Position numbers and translations under genes: made by a program. The notes beneath the pieces were generated by a model, which saw nothing but the letters and a program-made list of their open reading frames with translations, did no database searches and was not told the origin of the DNA. Source: Paenibacillus sp. P25 (GTDB lineage Bacteria > Bacillota > Bacilli > Paenibacillales > NBRC-103111). From it: a stretch of 64,000 nucleotides of DNA. Shown in pieces: positions 36,830 through 46,524 of the stretch (within the stretch, counting starts at the first letter, position 1; the number at the start of each line of letters is the position of its first letter). The stretch spans positions 2,356,001 through 2,420,000 of the forward strand of contig CP085629.1 of assembly GCA_024704175.1 (NCBI GenBank), given 5' to 3'.

Positions 36830-39501
36830 CTAACCCTTCCGCTCCAGCACCAACACATAGCCGCGTGAACCGTCCAGGCGAATGCGGTCGCCGTCCCGGA
36901 TCCGTTCCGTTGCGCCATCGACGCCGACGACAGCCGGCAGGCCGTATTCGCGGGCTACCACCGCGCCGTGGGTCATCAGCCCGCCGACCTCCATCACCAG
37001 GCCGACGGCCGAATGAAACAGCGGCGTCCAGCCGGGATCCGTGAAGGGGGCGATCATAATCTCGCCTTGCTGCAGCTTCGCTTCCTCCGGCCGCAGTACA
37101 ACCCGGGCCAAGCCCTCTACAACGCCGGAGGACACCGGTGTTCCGAGCAGAGCGCCTTCAGGCGCATCCTGCCCCTGGCGCCGGCCCGTAAGGATCTCCC
37201 CTCGCTCGTCATGAGGCGCGGCGGCGTCAGCTTACGGAATCGCTCAAACTCCTCTTTCCGCTGCTCCAGCAAGCCCCGACAGGTCTGCCGGCCGCTCTCC
37301 CTCCGTCAGTTCGAGCAGTTCGCCCAGTGTGAGATAAAATACGTCCTCCTCCTGCTGCAGCACTCCCGCACCGACAAGGAGCCGTCCCTCGGCCAGTAAC
37401 CCGTCGTGAAAGAGACCGAAGTGCTGCATCATGAGATATTTGGGATGCTCCCGCAGTCCCATATAACCGCGGTAAGAGCGAATCAGCCTCGACATCAGCT
37501 TCGCTTTAAGCCGGCCAAACGGCTGAGTACGCAGCCGGTTTAGCAGCTCCTGCGCCGCCTTATCCGCCTCTTCGGCCCCCTGCGCGAATTTGGCACGGTG
37601 TTCACCGGGCTTCACAGTACGCATATGGCTGTCAATGGACGGCAGCAGCGAGCCCGGATCCTCCCGCCATCTCGGCCGCGTCACATCGATTTCGCCCGGG
37701 GCCCTCATCCCGTAAAGAGCCATGAAGCGGTCCCACGCCGCACCGAAGACGTCTCCCCTTCCACCCCGCGCAAGCTCTCCCGGAACGCATGCGGCCGGGC
37801 ATGCCGGATAAGCTGAGCCACTCCCGGATAAGGCCTTGCGGCATCCGCCAAATCGCCGATCAATAGTCCCATTTCGCTGGTCACGTTGCCGGGCAATGAT
37901 TTGTTCAGCACATGGATCACATCCCCATCGCCCAGCCAGCGCCGCGACAGGATCCGGATCGAACGGGACGATAGAATACCCGCCATCGGATAGGGCATCA
38001 AATCGCGAAACATGCTCCGCAGCGACCCTCCCGTGAGTTCCTGAATGCGCCTTATCCGCTCCGGCCCGGAAACGCCTGCCAATCGGCTCTGCGCCTTTTG
38101 AACGCAAGCTTCGAGATATTGATTTACCGTTTGATGAGCCTGGTGTGGATCGGAGAAAAATACATTCCGCACGGCACGGGCCAGAATCGGACCGAAAAAA
38201 CCTGCTATGCCGCGCTTCAAACCGGGTACCCGCAGCAACTGTTTCTTGAACGACTCCGTCTGCACAAATTCCATGACCCCAGCCGCCCATCATTTCATCC
38301 ATATTGCTCAGCAACTTAGGAAACAACACGCGTGCCGGCTTCAAAGACAACAGCGGTGTAATATCTGCATAGACGCGGCCCCCGGCGACCGCCGTATACT
38401 GGTTCTCCTCGCGAAGCGACGATTTCCCGAACGGGATCATGGTCCGCAGCAGCGACAAGCCCAGCGGCTTGATCGCGTCCGTCATCATCTGCTGATGGCC
38501 GAACGAGAGGAACAAGTGCGGGCCTTCCCCGGTTTCATGCCGGTCTGCGGAACCGGATAAAGCGAAGTGATCGGCCGGCTCTGAACGATATAAAAACGCC
38601 CCTGCTCATAGCACCATTCGATATCCTGGTCCGAACCGTAATGCCGCTCGATCCTCTCTCCAAGCGCGGCCAGTTCCAGAATTTGCGGATCGCCGAGCGC
38701 CTGCCGTTCCTGCATCTCCCCGGGCAGCTCCTTCGTCGTCGTCCCTCCCTCGGGCAGAGAATATATCGCGAGTTTTTTACGGGCGATTTTCTTTGATAGC
38801 AGCTGCCCTGAGCGAACCTGATACAGGTCTGCCGAGACAAGACCGGAGACAAGCGCCTCCCCCAGTCCGAAGCTGGCGTCGATGGACACGGTGTGCCGGT
38901 GCCCGCTGACCGGATCCGCGGTGAACATAATGCCTGACACCTCCGGGAACACCATCCGCTGCACGACCACGGACAGCCGGACGGCCCGATGGTCGAAGCC
39001 GTTCTTAGCCCGGTATGAAATCGCCCGGTCGGTGAACAAGGATGCCCAGCAGTGACGGACCGCCTGAAGCAGCTGCTCTTCGCCGCGAACATTCAAATAC
39101 GTATCCTGCTGGCCTGCAAAAGACGCCGACGGCAAATCTTCCGCTGTTGCACTGGAACGGACGGCATAGGCATACTCGCTCCCCGAGTGCCTCAGGCCGC
39201 TTGCAACCGCCGAACGGACGGCTTCCGGAATGGGGACGGATAGGAGATGATCGCGGATCGACTTCCCCAATACAGCGATCTCCTGCAGATCATCCGCCTT
39301 TATGCCGTCCAGCTGCTTGAAGAACCCAGCCATCTCGCCGCTTTGCTCAAGGAAGGCCCGGTAAGCCTCCGTCGTGACACAGAAGCCGGAAGGCACGGGG
39401 AAGCCCGCCCGCGACAGCTCTCCTAAATTGGTGCCTTTGCCCCCGACCAGCGGAAGGTCGCCTTTATCGATCCGTCCGAAATCAAGCACATAAACGTCCA
39501 T
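36830..39501 (-). CDS. Rifampin phosphotransferase/PEP-synthase-like protein, multiply frameshifted
   Basis: About 890 aa. The ATP-grasp domain comes first (VLDFGRIDKGDLPLVGGKG, RSSATAEDLPSASFAGQQDTYLN). A middle domain follows (FLSFGHQQMMTDAIKPLGL). The phosphohistidine swivelling domain comes last (GGLMTHGAVVAREYGLP, catalytic His). True PEP synthase has a TIM barrel after the His domain, and this does not, so the layout is that of rifampin phosphotransferase. Breaks occur near 38520, 38280, 37740, 37250 and 37150. ATG at 39501 follows AAAGGAG. A TetR gene lies just upstream on the same strand. Whether it acts on rifampicin is not shown. Confidence 0.78.
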
Positions 39502-39517
39502 TTCCGGCACACTCCTT

Positions 39518-40093
39518 TTATGAAGTTCGGTCTGAACGGAGCCCTGTAATAAACAAAGCAAACAAAGCATTCATGACATCCGGCACCGTCACCCCGTGTT
39601 TAGCGGCAAAATCCGGCCTCCCCATCCTCTGAATGCTCTCCAGGATCATTGCCGATACCAATCGCGGCTGGATGTCCCGGATCTGTCCGGCCTCCTTCGC
39701 CCTTACGAGTAGCTCCTCCACAAACGTGAGCTGACGGCTGCGAAAAGCTTCCATCTGCTTCCACAAAGCCGGCACATACTTCTGGATATCCTCAAGGAAT
39801 AAGGGATTCAGCTTGACGATCTCGTTCCTGATGCTCTCGAATGTTTCCTGCAGAAGCTGAATCGGATCGCCTTCTCGCTTTAAATGAGCGGTAACGGTGC
39901 CTGCAATACGGTCCAGCGTGAGTCGCACGACCACCTCGGCGATTTCTTCTTTGCCGCTGAAGTACACATACAGCGTCTTCTTGCTCATTCCGAGCCGCGC
40001 GGCAAGCTCGCTGAGCGTAACGCTCCTGTAGCCTTTGGCATTAAATAAGGCGGCCGCCTCCTGAATGATCCGCATTCTATCCGCATCTTCCAA
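39518..40093 (-). CDS. TetR/AcrR family transcriptional regulator
   Basis: 191 aa. The N-terminal helix-turn-helix reads ALFNAKGYRSVTLSELAARLGMSKKTLYVYFSGKEEI, about residues 14-50. The helical C-terminal domain holds the ligand pocket and is not family-specific. ATG at 40093. It ends 17 bp before the phosphotransferase-like gene, so they are probably one transcript and the regulator is the likely local repressor. The inducer is unknown. Confidence 0.9.
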   Translation of the reverse strand: MEDADRMRIIQEAAALFNAKGYRSVTLSELAARLGMSKKTLYVYFSGKEEIAEVVVRLTLDRIAGTVTAHLKREGDPIQLLQETFESIRNEIVKLNPLFLEDIQKYVPALWKQMEAFRSRQLTFVEELLVRAKEAGQIRDIQPRLVSAMILESIQRMGRPDFAAKHGVTVPDVMNALFALFITGLRSDRTS

Positions 40094-40308
40094 TATGAGA
40101 CCACCTCCGTTGAACCTTGGAAACCGATAAGGTTTCCTTGGTTTCCATTTTACAAAGCCTTCCTATTCCCGTCAAGATATATCCGCCTTGCCCTGTCTTA
40201 GCATCCATCAGTTGGAACGGAAATCCATTTATGATATTCTAAAAACCATGCGTTAATCCCAGTCTAACGGGGTTATCCCGAAAAACAACATGGCGGCGGG
40301 TGCAATCG

Positions 40309-41392
40309 ATGCTTACCTTTTATTTACTTCCCATTTCTTATGCGTTTTTAACATTTCCCGTTGCTGCGCTGCTCTTCACTTTACCCTTCCTGATCGTCCA
40401 GTACCGGCGGCACGGTTACATCAACAAAATACGGGCTCTGCTGCTCTATTTGTTCCTACTGTATTTGATGAACGCTTTGTTCCTGGTGATTCTGCCGCTT
40501 CCTGCTTCCAGGCATAATTCTCCGCCCGATGCGGCTTCTTACGTGCAGTGGATCCCTCTTCATTTTATTCTGGATATTATGAAGGAGACGGAGGTTCGGC
40601 TGGATCAGCCGTCGACGTATCTGCATCTGCTGAAGGAACGGGCCTTCCTGCAAGTGATATTCAATATGTTCCTTACCGTCCCTTTCGGCATGTTCCTCCG
40701 CTATTATTTCCGGGCGGGATGGAGCAAATGCCTCGTCACCACGTTCCTGCTGTCGCTCTTCTTCGAGGTGACGCAGGTTACGGGCATTTACGGCTTCTAC
40801 GATTACCCGTACCGGCTGTTTGACGTCGACGACCTGCTGATGAATACCGCGGGCGGCATGATCGGCTTCGTCGCGGCGGAGTGGCTTTCTTCCGTGCTTC
40901 CGCGGATCGACCTGCTGGATGCGAACGTGGATCTTAAGCAGAAAAGGGTCAGCTATACCCGCCGCGGCATCGCCTTCCTGCTGGACTGGTCTGCTCCTGC
41001 TCCCCGTCCTGCTGCTGCTTGGGGCACTGCAGCTTCCGGCCGCTTACTTCCTGGTGACGGCTGTTTATTTTATCGCGGTTCCCTACATAACGAACGGCAG
41101 GACCCTGGGCAAAGGCATTGTGCGCATCCGCATCGCCGGCGGCGGTCCCCGGCTCCGGCTTCGCGAGATTCTGGTACGGAGCGGGTCGCTGTATCTGCTC
41201 CTCGGAGGGCTACATGCCTTGTACGTGATGGCCGCCGTCCGGGCCTTGCCGGAAGAACTGCTTGCCGTGCTGGCTGTGGTCGTATTTTTCGCCGACGCGT
41301 GGTTTGCCCTACACCTGTTCGTCCGCTTGTTTAACCGCAGCAAGAAGCTGTTCTACGAAGAGCTGAGCGGCACTGCGCATGTCATCACCTAA
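40309..41392 (+). CDS. VanZ-RDD fusion membrane protein, frameshifted
   Basis: About 361 aa with about seven membrane segments. The first 200 residues are VanZ-like (LNMFLTVPFGMFLRYYF-like segment, LSLFFEVTQVTGIYGFYDYPYRLFDVDDLLMNTAGGMIGF). An RDD domain follows (RRGIAFLLDW, then GRTLGKGIVRIRIAGG). One break near 40990 separates the two. VanZ relatives change sensitivity to lipoglycopeptides such as teicoplanin in enterococci, but this gene lies away from any van cluster, so resistance is not implied. ATG at 40309 behind GGCGGCGGG; GTG at 40300 is the alternative. Confidence 0.85.
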
Positions 41393-41427
41393 TGCTGCTT
41401 TAATCCGGTAGCTTGCTGCAAATAAAA

Positions 41428-41458
41428 AACAACCGCTCGCCAGGAGCGGTCTGTTTCG
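41428..41458 (+). terminator. Terminator after the VanZ-RDD gene
   Basis: ACCGCTC-GCCA-GGAGCGGT stem with a TCTGTTT tract following on the plus strand; an A run precedes it, so it may also work for the minus strand. Confidence 0.75.
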
Positions 41459-41475
41459 TTGAAATAGCGCCTCCC

Positions 41476-41709
41476 CTATAGGGGGCGCGAATAATTCCAA
41501 ATCCTCTCTGCCAAGCTCCGGATTTCTTTGACCGTACTTTCTCTCAGAAAATACCCCACCTGTGCAAACGCTATGCCGATGTCCCGATGTTCCCGATGAT
41601 CGAAGGCGGCAAAATCACTGCGTGACTGCAGCGGATAGATCCAGCAATGTTCAAAGAGATCCTGCATATTGGCATATTTCCTGCCCGCGGGAAAGACGAA
41701 AACAGACAA
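41476..41709 (-). CDS. Uncertain small ORF (77 aa)
   Basis: 77 aa (MSVFVFPAGRKYANMQDL to RIWNYSRPL). It has no recognisable domain. The middle reads well as protein (FLRESTVKEIRSLAERI). It lies directly downstream of the response regulator remnant, on the same strand, and may be part of the same degraded gene or an independent small gene. No clear ribosome binding site is seen. Confidence 0.3.
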   Translation of the reverse strand: MSVFVFPAGRKYANMQDLFEHCWIYPLQSRSDFAAFDHREHRDIGIAFAQVGYFLRESTVKEIRSLAERIWNYSRPL

Positions 41710-42095
41710 GCTCCCCGGCGCTCAACTAAATAGTACAAGCGACCGTTCTCATACCTGTATGCATGTTCCGATATAGCCTTCCCCTCCCTTCGGCCATTAT
41801 AAGCAGTGTGCGCTTTGATCCTGGCGATCAGCTCGTGAATACTGGTCCCTCGCCGTCAGCATGAGGATGGGAATATTGATCTCAGCTCGAAGTCTGCGGC
41901 ACGCCTCGATCCCGTCCGTTCCGGGCATCATGAGGTCCAGCACAATAAGTCCGTATTTGTTCCGATCGAACAAACGAAGTGCTTCCTCTCCGTCGGCCGA
42001 CGTATCGACCTTGTACCGTTCTCTTTCCAGATAGACTTTCAATAAATCCCGGATTTCCTTGCGTCATCGGCTACAAGGAATTGTATCGTTTCCAT
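41710..42095 (-). pseudogene. Decayed response regulator (OmpR-type receiver remnant)
   Basis: The receiver start METIQFLVADD is followed, in a different frame, by KVYLERERYKVDTSADGEEALRLF, then IVLDLMMPGTDGIEACRRL with the phospho-acceptor Asp, and ILMLTAR. Where the lysine-bearing LGADDY-VKPF segment should follow, the sequence passes directly to a helix like HELIARIKAH, in another frame, so an internal piece is missing. The DNA-binding domain is absent. No histidine kinase is adjacent. Both a frame break near 42055 and an internal deletion support a genuine remnant. Confidence 0.65.
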
Positions 42096-42185
42096 ATGCT
42101 CGCCTTGATTTGCGGGTTTTTCTGTCTCTTCCAAGTATATGATGAACCAGAGAGCCCACAGGTCTCTGCTTCGCCTTCCCTACTC

Positions 42186-42818
42186 TCATGGCCTGCGTTC
42201 GAAAGCAAGCCGGGCGGCAAGACCAGTCAGGACGCTTGCCATAAGCCACCGCTGCACCCGGAGCCATACGGGGCGCTCGCCGAACCACGCGGCCACCCGG
42301 CTTGCCGCAAGCACGATCAGCAGGTTGACGATAAAGCTGACGGTGATTTGCGTAAGTCCTAAAGCCGCGCCTTGAAGAAGCAGCGAGCCTTTAGCCGGAT
42401 TTTCGAACTGGGGCAGCAAGGATACGTACAACACCGCAATCTTGGGATTGAGCAGGTTGGTCATGAACCCCATGAAGAACAGTTTGCGCGGCGATTCAAT
42501 GGAAAGCTTGCGAGGCTTCAATAGGGGCGCCGCCCCGGGTTTGACCGCATTCCAGGCAAGCCAGAGCAGGTAAAGCGCGCCGAGCCATTTTATGGCTTCA
42601 TAGACGAGCGGTACGGCCAGGAATAAGGCCGAAAGCCCGAACATCGTTGCAACGATGTACACCACGAAGCCGAGCATCACGCCGCACAACGAGATGAAGC
42701 CCGCCATACGCCCTTGCGTAATCGAACGGGATATCAGATAAATCATATTAGGACCGGGAGAGCATACCATGCCGAGCGAGACGAAGGCGAATGCCACCCA
42801 TGTACCGAAGCTGATCAT
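42186..42818 (-). CDS. LysE/RhtB-family amino acid exporter
   Basis: 210 aa, six membrane segments. MVCSPGPNMIYLISRSITQGRMAG near the N-terminus is the LysE/RhtB signature; MGFMTNLLNPKIAVLYVSLLPQF follows in the middle. This family exports amino acids such as homoserine, threonine and lysine. Start ATG at 42818 behind GAGAGGAG; a longer in-frame frame to 42878 lacks a site. It stands alone on the minus strand with a terminator upstream belonging to its neighbour. The exported substrate is unknown. Confidence 0.9.
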   Translation of the reverse strand: MISFGTWVAFAFVSLGMVCSPGPNMIYLISRSITQGRMAGFISLCGVMLGFVVYIVATMFGLSALFLAVPLVYEAIKWLGALYLLWLAWNAVKPGAAPLLKPRKLSIESPRKLFFMGFMTNLLNPKIAVLYVSLLPQFENPAKGSLLLQGAALGLTQITVSFIVNLLIVLAASRVAAWFGERPVWLRVQRWLMASVLTGLAARLAFERRP

Positions 42819-42929
42819 GACGAACCGGGCTCCTCTCTTCTGCCGAATTTTATAGGGATAAAAGATATTAAGGTACAATATACAATACTTCCAGCCGGAT
42901 GAATAGCTAAATTTCCCATCCCCTATAAA

Positions 42930-42961
42930 ATAAAAAAACCCGCCTAATGCGGGTTTTTACT
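42930..42961. terminator. Strong terminator (AT-flanked)
   Basis: AAAAACCCGC-CTAAT-GCGGGTTTTT forms a perfect 10-bp stem. T runs follow on both strands. The stop of the 42957 gene is inside it on the minus strand. Confidence 0.9.
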
Positions 42962-43238
42962 CCTCCTCCCCTTCCTTACGTTCCCAATAGCTTCCCTCGC
43001 CGAAGAAGTCCTGACAAATCGCGTCCAGGTTCTGCAGCTCTTCGATCATTCCTTTGAGGTCGCAAGTATGGAAGGTGTCCCTCAGCTCCCGGTTTTCTTC
43101 GGTAACGGAGTAGACGTGAATTTCCGCACAGCCGTCCCACCTGACATTGACATCGAGACGTTTGTCTTCCGTTTCCAGCTCCAGCGCTACGGTTCCGCCG
43201 TCTTCATCTCGTTTGTGTTCGGTTTTAACGATCCACAT
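42957..43238 (-). CDS. Small uncharacterised protein
   Basis: 93 aa. KTEHKRDEDGGTVALELETEDKRLDV is a beta-rich N-terminus; the C-terminus is acidic (DAICQDFFGEGSYWERKEGEEE). The start is ATG at 43238, behind GGCGGTGG. No known domain; conserved-looking small Bacillales proteins of this size occur. It ends in the terminator hairpin. Confidence 0.6.
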   Translation of the reverse strand: MWIVKTEHKRDEDGGTVALELETEDKRLDVNVRWDGCAEIHVYSVTEENRELRDTFHTCDLKGMIEELQNLDAICQDFFGEGSYWERKEGEEE

Positions 43239-43331
43239 TCCATTCCACCGCCTTTGCATCTAGGATGGCCAAGACGGAAGGCTTTTAAAAGCTGCGGTTC
43301 GCAAAAGCCCATCCCTCAGTCACACAAAGGC

Positions 43332-43952
43332 TTAAACCGTAACCGATTTAGCCCGGAAATCCAGGATGCGCGTTCGGACGTCGTTTTTCGCAATAAAGAG
43401 GGCCTCTCCCTCCTTATCGATGGCGTACGCAATGGGGATCGATACATCGGAGCCCCGGAAAGAACCGTCGGCATGGCTTGCTCCTATGATCATCACTTGC
43501 TGCGAAACGGCGATTCGGCGGGCTTCGCGGATCCATTCCTCGAATTGCTCTTCGCTGTACATCCCAACGCCGATCGGATGGACGATCAGGTCGATCTCCC
43601 GCTCCTGCCGAACACTTAGGCCCATCTTGATCAGCTCGTCGCACAGAAGAATCCCCACCGTCAGCCCTTCTTCCCTAACAAAGACCGTTTCGCTGTACTT
43701 TACCCTATCCAGTACGATCTCACCGGCGCGGTTGATGATCAGGGCTCTGTCCTTCGGTCGCTCCTGCAGTCTCCTGTATCCGCCAATGAAGATGGTGCGA
43801 TATCTCTTGGCCAGGCTGCACGCCTCTTCCACATTCTCATTCAGATACCCCTCGGGGAATACAAGGATATCCGCATCGGGATGGTTATGCATTTCATCTG
43901 CGATCTGCCCGATCGTTTTCTCCAGCTTCGGCTGGATCAATACGATTTTCAA
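43332..43952 (-). CDS. Carbon-nitrogen hydrolase (nitrilase superfamily)
   Basis: 206 aa. The nitrilase triad is present in order: E34 in VFPEGY, K85 in LDRVKYS, and C104 in ILLCDE. The domain is short for the superfamily (usually near 260 aa), so the enzyme is probably an amidase of narrow scope. The start is TTG at 43952 behind AGGAGTG; an in-frame GTG at 43961 lies on the ribosome binding site. It is divergent from the beta-lactamase-like gene at 44113. The substrate is unknown. Confidence 0.82.
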   Translation of the reverse strand: MKIVLIQPKLEKTIGQIADEMHNHPDADILVFPEGYLNENVEEACSLAKRYRTIFIGGYRRLQERPKDRALIINRAGEIVLDRVKYSETVFVREEGLTVGILLCDELIKMGLSVRQEREIDLIVHPIGVGMYSEEQFEEWIREARRIAVSQQVMIIGASHADGSFRGSDVSIPIAYAIDKEGEALFIAKNDVRTRILDFRAKSVTV

Positions 43953-44112
43953 AAGACCCACTCCTGCCCGTTATAAGTTACGTAAATTCTACCATAACGG
44001 ATGAACATACAGCACTTTCTAAGAAATACTTAAGCATTGCTTAAAGGGATGGACAGTTTCTTGCCTTACAATCTTTTCAAACAGGAATGGAATCTTAGAA
44101 GGAGGCTCTGCC

Positions 44113-45588
44113 GTGTTGTTAACCAAACGAACCATGTTGAAAGGAATGGCCCTAATCGTCTTATTGGTCAGCTTAACCGGCTTTCATCCCCAGCCCGTTC
44201 TGGCTGAAACGGAAATGAACATCGAACCGGCAGTCATTGACCGGTTTATTCAGTCGGAAATGGAGAAAACGGGAATCCCCGGGCTGGCCGTGGCGATTGT
44301 CCGGAAGGACTGGTCGGTTTACATCAAGGGATTCGGGCAGACAGGAGACGGCCTGCCGGTGACTACGGAAACGCCGTTCGCCATTGCGTCCTTGAGCAAG
44401 TCAATCACCGCTCTGGCCGTCATGCAGCTGGCTGAAGCGGGGAAAATCAGCCTGGATGCTTCCGTTACGAAGTATATCCCTTCCTTTCGGACGGCTGATC
44501 CGCGCGGAGCGGACATCACCGTCCGGCGGCTGCTCCAGCAAACGAGTGGCTTAACGGACCGGGCTTTGCCGGAAATGGCGCTGTCCAGGCGGCCGGATAC
44601 ATTGGAGGAAGCGATCGCCCGCTTTCAAGCTGTCAAGCTCGCAAGCGATCCCGGGCGGGCGTATCATTATCATAATCCGAACTACCAGATCCTGGCCCGG
44701 CTTGTGGAAGCGGTAAGCGGCGAGCTGTTCGGCGATTACTTGCAGAAGCATATTTTTCAGCCTCTTCAGATGAAGAATACCTTCGATGTAGCAAATACCA
44801 ACCAATTTTATGAACAAGACGGCCATTTCCCGAACGGCCACATTTTCGTCTATGGAAAGCCTGTTGCTGTTAAAGAACCGGCCTGGTTCATAGAAGGCGC
44901 CGCAGGGAATGTCTCCACAATAGAGGACATGGCCAGCTGGCTCAAGCTGAACTTGAACGGCGGCATGGCTCAAGGCGTCCGGCCGCTTAGCGCCGAAGGG
45001 ATCCGCACGATGCATTCCCCGGCAGGGCCGGACAAATCGTACGCCATGGGATGGAGATGGAATGAGCGAGGACGGCAAATCGAGCATAACGGAATTTTAT
45101 GGACTTACTATGCCGATCAGGTGCTTCTGCCGGAAAGCGGCTATGGCATTGCGGTCTTGTTCAACAGCGGGCTTAATGCGCTGACGGACTATTCAGTTTT
45201 CACCCGGGGTCTGACCGATATCCTGAACGGGAAAGAACCGGAGGGATCATTCCTTAGCAAGAAGGCAATGGAGATCATGATCGGCCTGCTCACCGCCGTA
45301 ACGCTCTTCTTCGGAATTCGCAGCCTTGTTCGGTTACAATCCTGGGAAAACAAAACCAGGCGGCGCCCCAAATGGGTAACCGCGCTCTTGCTTGTACCGG
45401 CCCTGATCCCTTCCATCCTGTTCGCTTGCTTGCCGCAAATCCTGACCTTCGTCGGGGGCGGGAGGGTACTCGGCTGGGAGAGGATCTTCCTGATGATGCC
45501 GAGTATGTTCATCGGGCTCATGCTTTACGCTCTGGTCTGCCTGATCATCGTACTGGGCAGAATGATCAGGCTTATCCGGATGCGGTAA
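44113..45588 (+). CDS. Membrane-anchored serine hydrolase, class C beta-lactamase/penicillin-binding-protein type
   Basis: 491 aa. A signal/anchor helix at the N-terminus is followed by the beta-lactamase-related domain: the SxxK motif is S93-L-S-K96 (IASLSKSITAL), YxN is in YHYHNPN, and the third motif reads HNG (EHNGILW). The last 100 residues hold three to four membrane segments (IMIGLLTAVTLFFGI, and two more). This layout resembles peptidoglycan-active serine hydrolases rather than secreted beta-lactamases. GTG at 44113 follows AAGGAGG. Drug resistance should not be assumed. Confidence 0.88.
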   Translation: MLLTKRTMLKGMALIVLLVSLTGFHPQPVLAETEMNIEPAVIDRFIQSEMEKTGIPGLAVAIVRKDWSVYIKGFGQTGDGLPVTTETPFAIASLSKSITALAVMQLAEAGKISLDASVTKYIPSFRTADPRGADITVRRLLQQTSGLTDRALPEMALSRRPDTLEEAIARFQAVKLASDPGRAYHYHNPNYQILARLVEAVSGELFGDYLQKHIFQPLQMKNTFDVANTNQFYEQDGHFPNGHIFVYGKPVAVKEPAWFIEGAAGNVSTIEDMASWLKLNLNGGMAQGVRPLSAEGIRTMHSPAGPDKSYAMGWRWNERGRQIEHNGILWTYYADQVLLPESGYGIAVLFNSGLNALTDYSVFTRGLTDILNGKEPEGSFLSKKAMEIMIGLLTAVTLFFGIRSLVRLQSWENKTRRRPKWVTALLLVPALIPSILFACLPQILTFVGGGRVLGWERIFLMMPSMFIGLMLYALVCLIIVLGRMIRLIRMR

Positions 45589-45594
45589 GCGTTC

Positions 45595-46419
45595 CTACTG
45601 GGAAACGGCATATTTCTGCGGGGTCACCCCGACAAAATGAGCGAACATCCTCGTAAAATGGCTCTGATCGTAAAACCCCGCGTCCACGGCAACGTCCGAA
45701 ATCGGCCGGCCGCTGCATAAGGCTTTCTTGGCGAAGTTGATGCGGAGCAGATTCTGATAAACATGCGGCGGGATATGGTTCTCTTTCTTAAACGAATGGA
45801 TCAAATGAAACCGGCTGATGCCGGACACGGCTTCCAGCGTCTCTAGCGTGACCCGTTCGGCGAAATGCTCATGAAGATATTCCTTCACCCGGCGCAGGTG
45901 CTGTCTTTCCGTCTCTCCGAGCTTCCGGTGCTCCCGTTCCATGCCGTCATCGTTCTTGCCGTATAGAGCTTGGGTCAGGCGGATCATCGAGGTTTCGATT
46001 TCCAGCGGCGTCCCCTTGCTCTGAAATGCGTTCACACACCGGTCGAGCAGCAGCCTGCACTGCCTGTTCTTGTGGTCTTCGAGCAGAAACGGTTTATGGA
46101 GATCCGTCTCCTCGTCAAACAACCGGTCGACCCAATCCGGACGGACGAACAGCATTTTATATTTCCAATTCGGCAGGGCTTCCGGAGTGCAGGCATGCGG
46201 TACATAAGGGGGAAGCAGATGACCTTCCCCGCCTCCACCTGCGAGCTCCCGTCCGTCGCACCATACCCGGGTGGAGCCTTCATCAATCAAACCGATGGAC
46301 AGTTCTTCATGAAAGTGCTTTTTATACGAGCCCTTTTGGCCTAGGCACCGTTTCAATTCAAGGAATGGCAAGGCCGGATCGCGGTAAAACAAGATGTTCG
46401 ACACAATTACACATCCCAA
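45595..46419 (-). CDS. AraC-family transcriptional regulator
   Basis: 274 aa. The N-terminal cupin-like sensing domain (KKHFHEELSIGLIDEGSTRVWCDGRE) binds a small ligand. The C-terminal 100 residues hold two helix-turn-helices (LETLEAVSGISRFHLIHSFKKE, then ISDVAVDAGFYDQSHFTRMFAHFVGVTPQKYA). It converges on the serine hydrolase. It lies beside the sugar operon but is separated by a terminator, so it need not control it. The start at 46419 is not backed by a strong site. Confidence 0.9.
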   Translation of the reverse strand: MGCVIVSNILFYRDPALPFLELKRCLGQKGSYKKHFHEELSIGLIDEGSTRVWCDGRELAGGGGEGHLLPPYVPHACTPEALPNWKYKMLFVRPDWVDRLFDEETDLHKPFLLEDHKNRQCRLLLDRCVNAFQSKGTPLEIETSMIRLTQALYGKNDDGMEREHRKLGETERQHLRRVKEYLHEHFAERVTLETLEAVSGISRFHLIHSFKKENHIPPHVYQNLLRINFAKKALCSGRPISDVAVDAGFYDQSHFTRMFAHFVGVTPQKYAVSQ

Positions 46420-46465
46420 CTCTCTAAGATAAGCATCGCCCTACCCATCATACCACAGGATGCGC

Positions 46466-46494
46466 AAGAAGCCGACCCGGTCGCCGGATCGGCT
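46466..46494 (-). terminator. Terminator of the sugar operon
   Basis: On the minus strand, GCCGATCCGG-CGA-CCGGGTCGGC is a 10-bp stem followed by TTCTTGC, just after the ROK kinase stop at 46525. Confidence 0.7.
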
Positions 46495-46524
46495 CATCGC
46501 ATCTATAATGGTCTATCGTTACAG

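Noticed and set aside
40309..41392. VanZ protein as proof of glycopeptide resistance
   Set aside because: VanZ relatives are widespread; no vanHAX genes are present.
44113..45588. Serine hydrolase as a beta-lactamase
   Set aside because: It has the SxxK and YxN motifs but also C-terminal membrane segments and no sign of a resistance context, so a cell-wall role is as likely.
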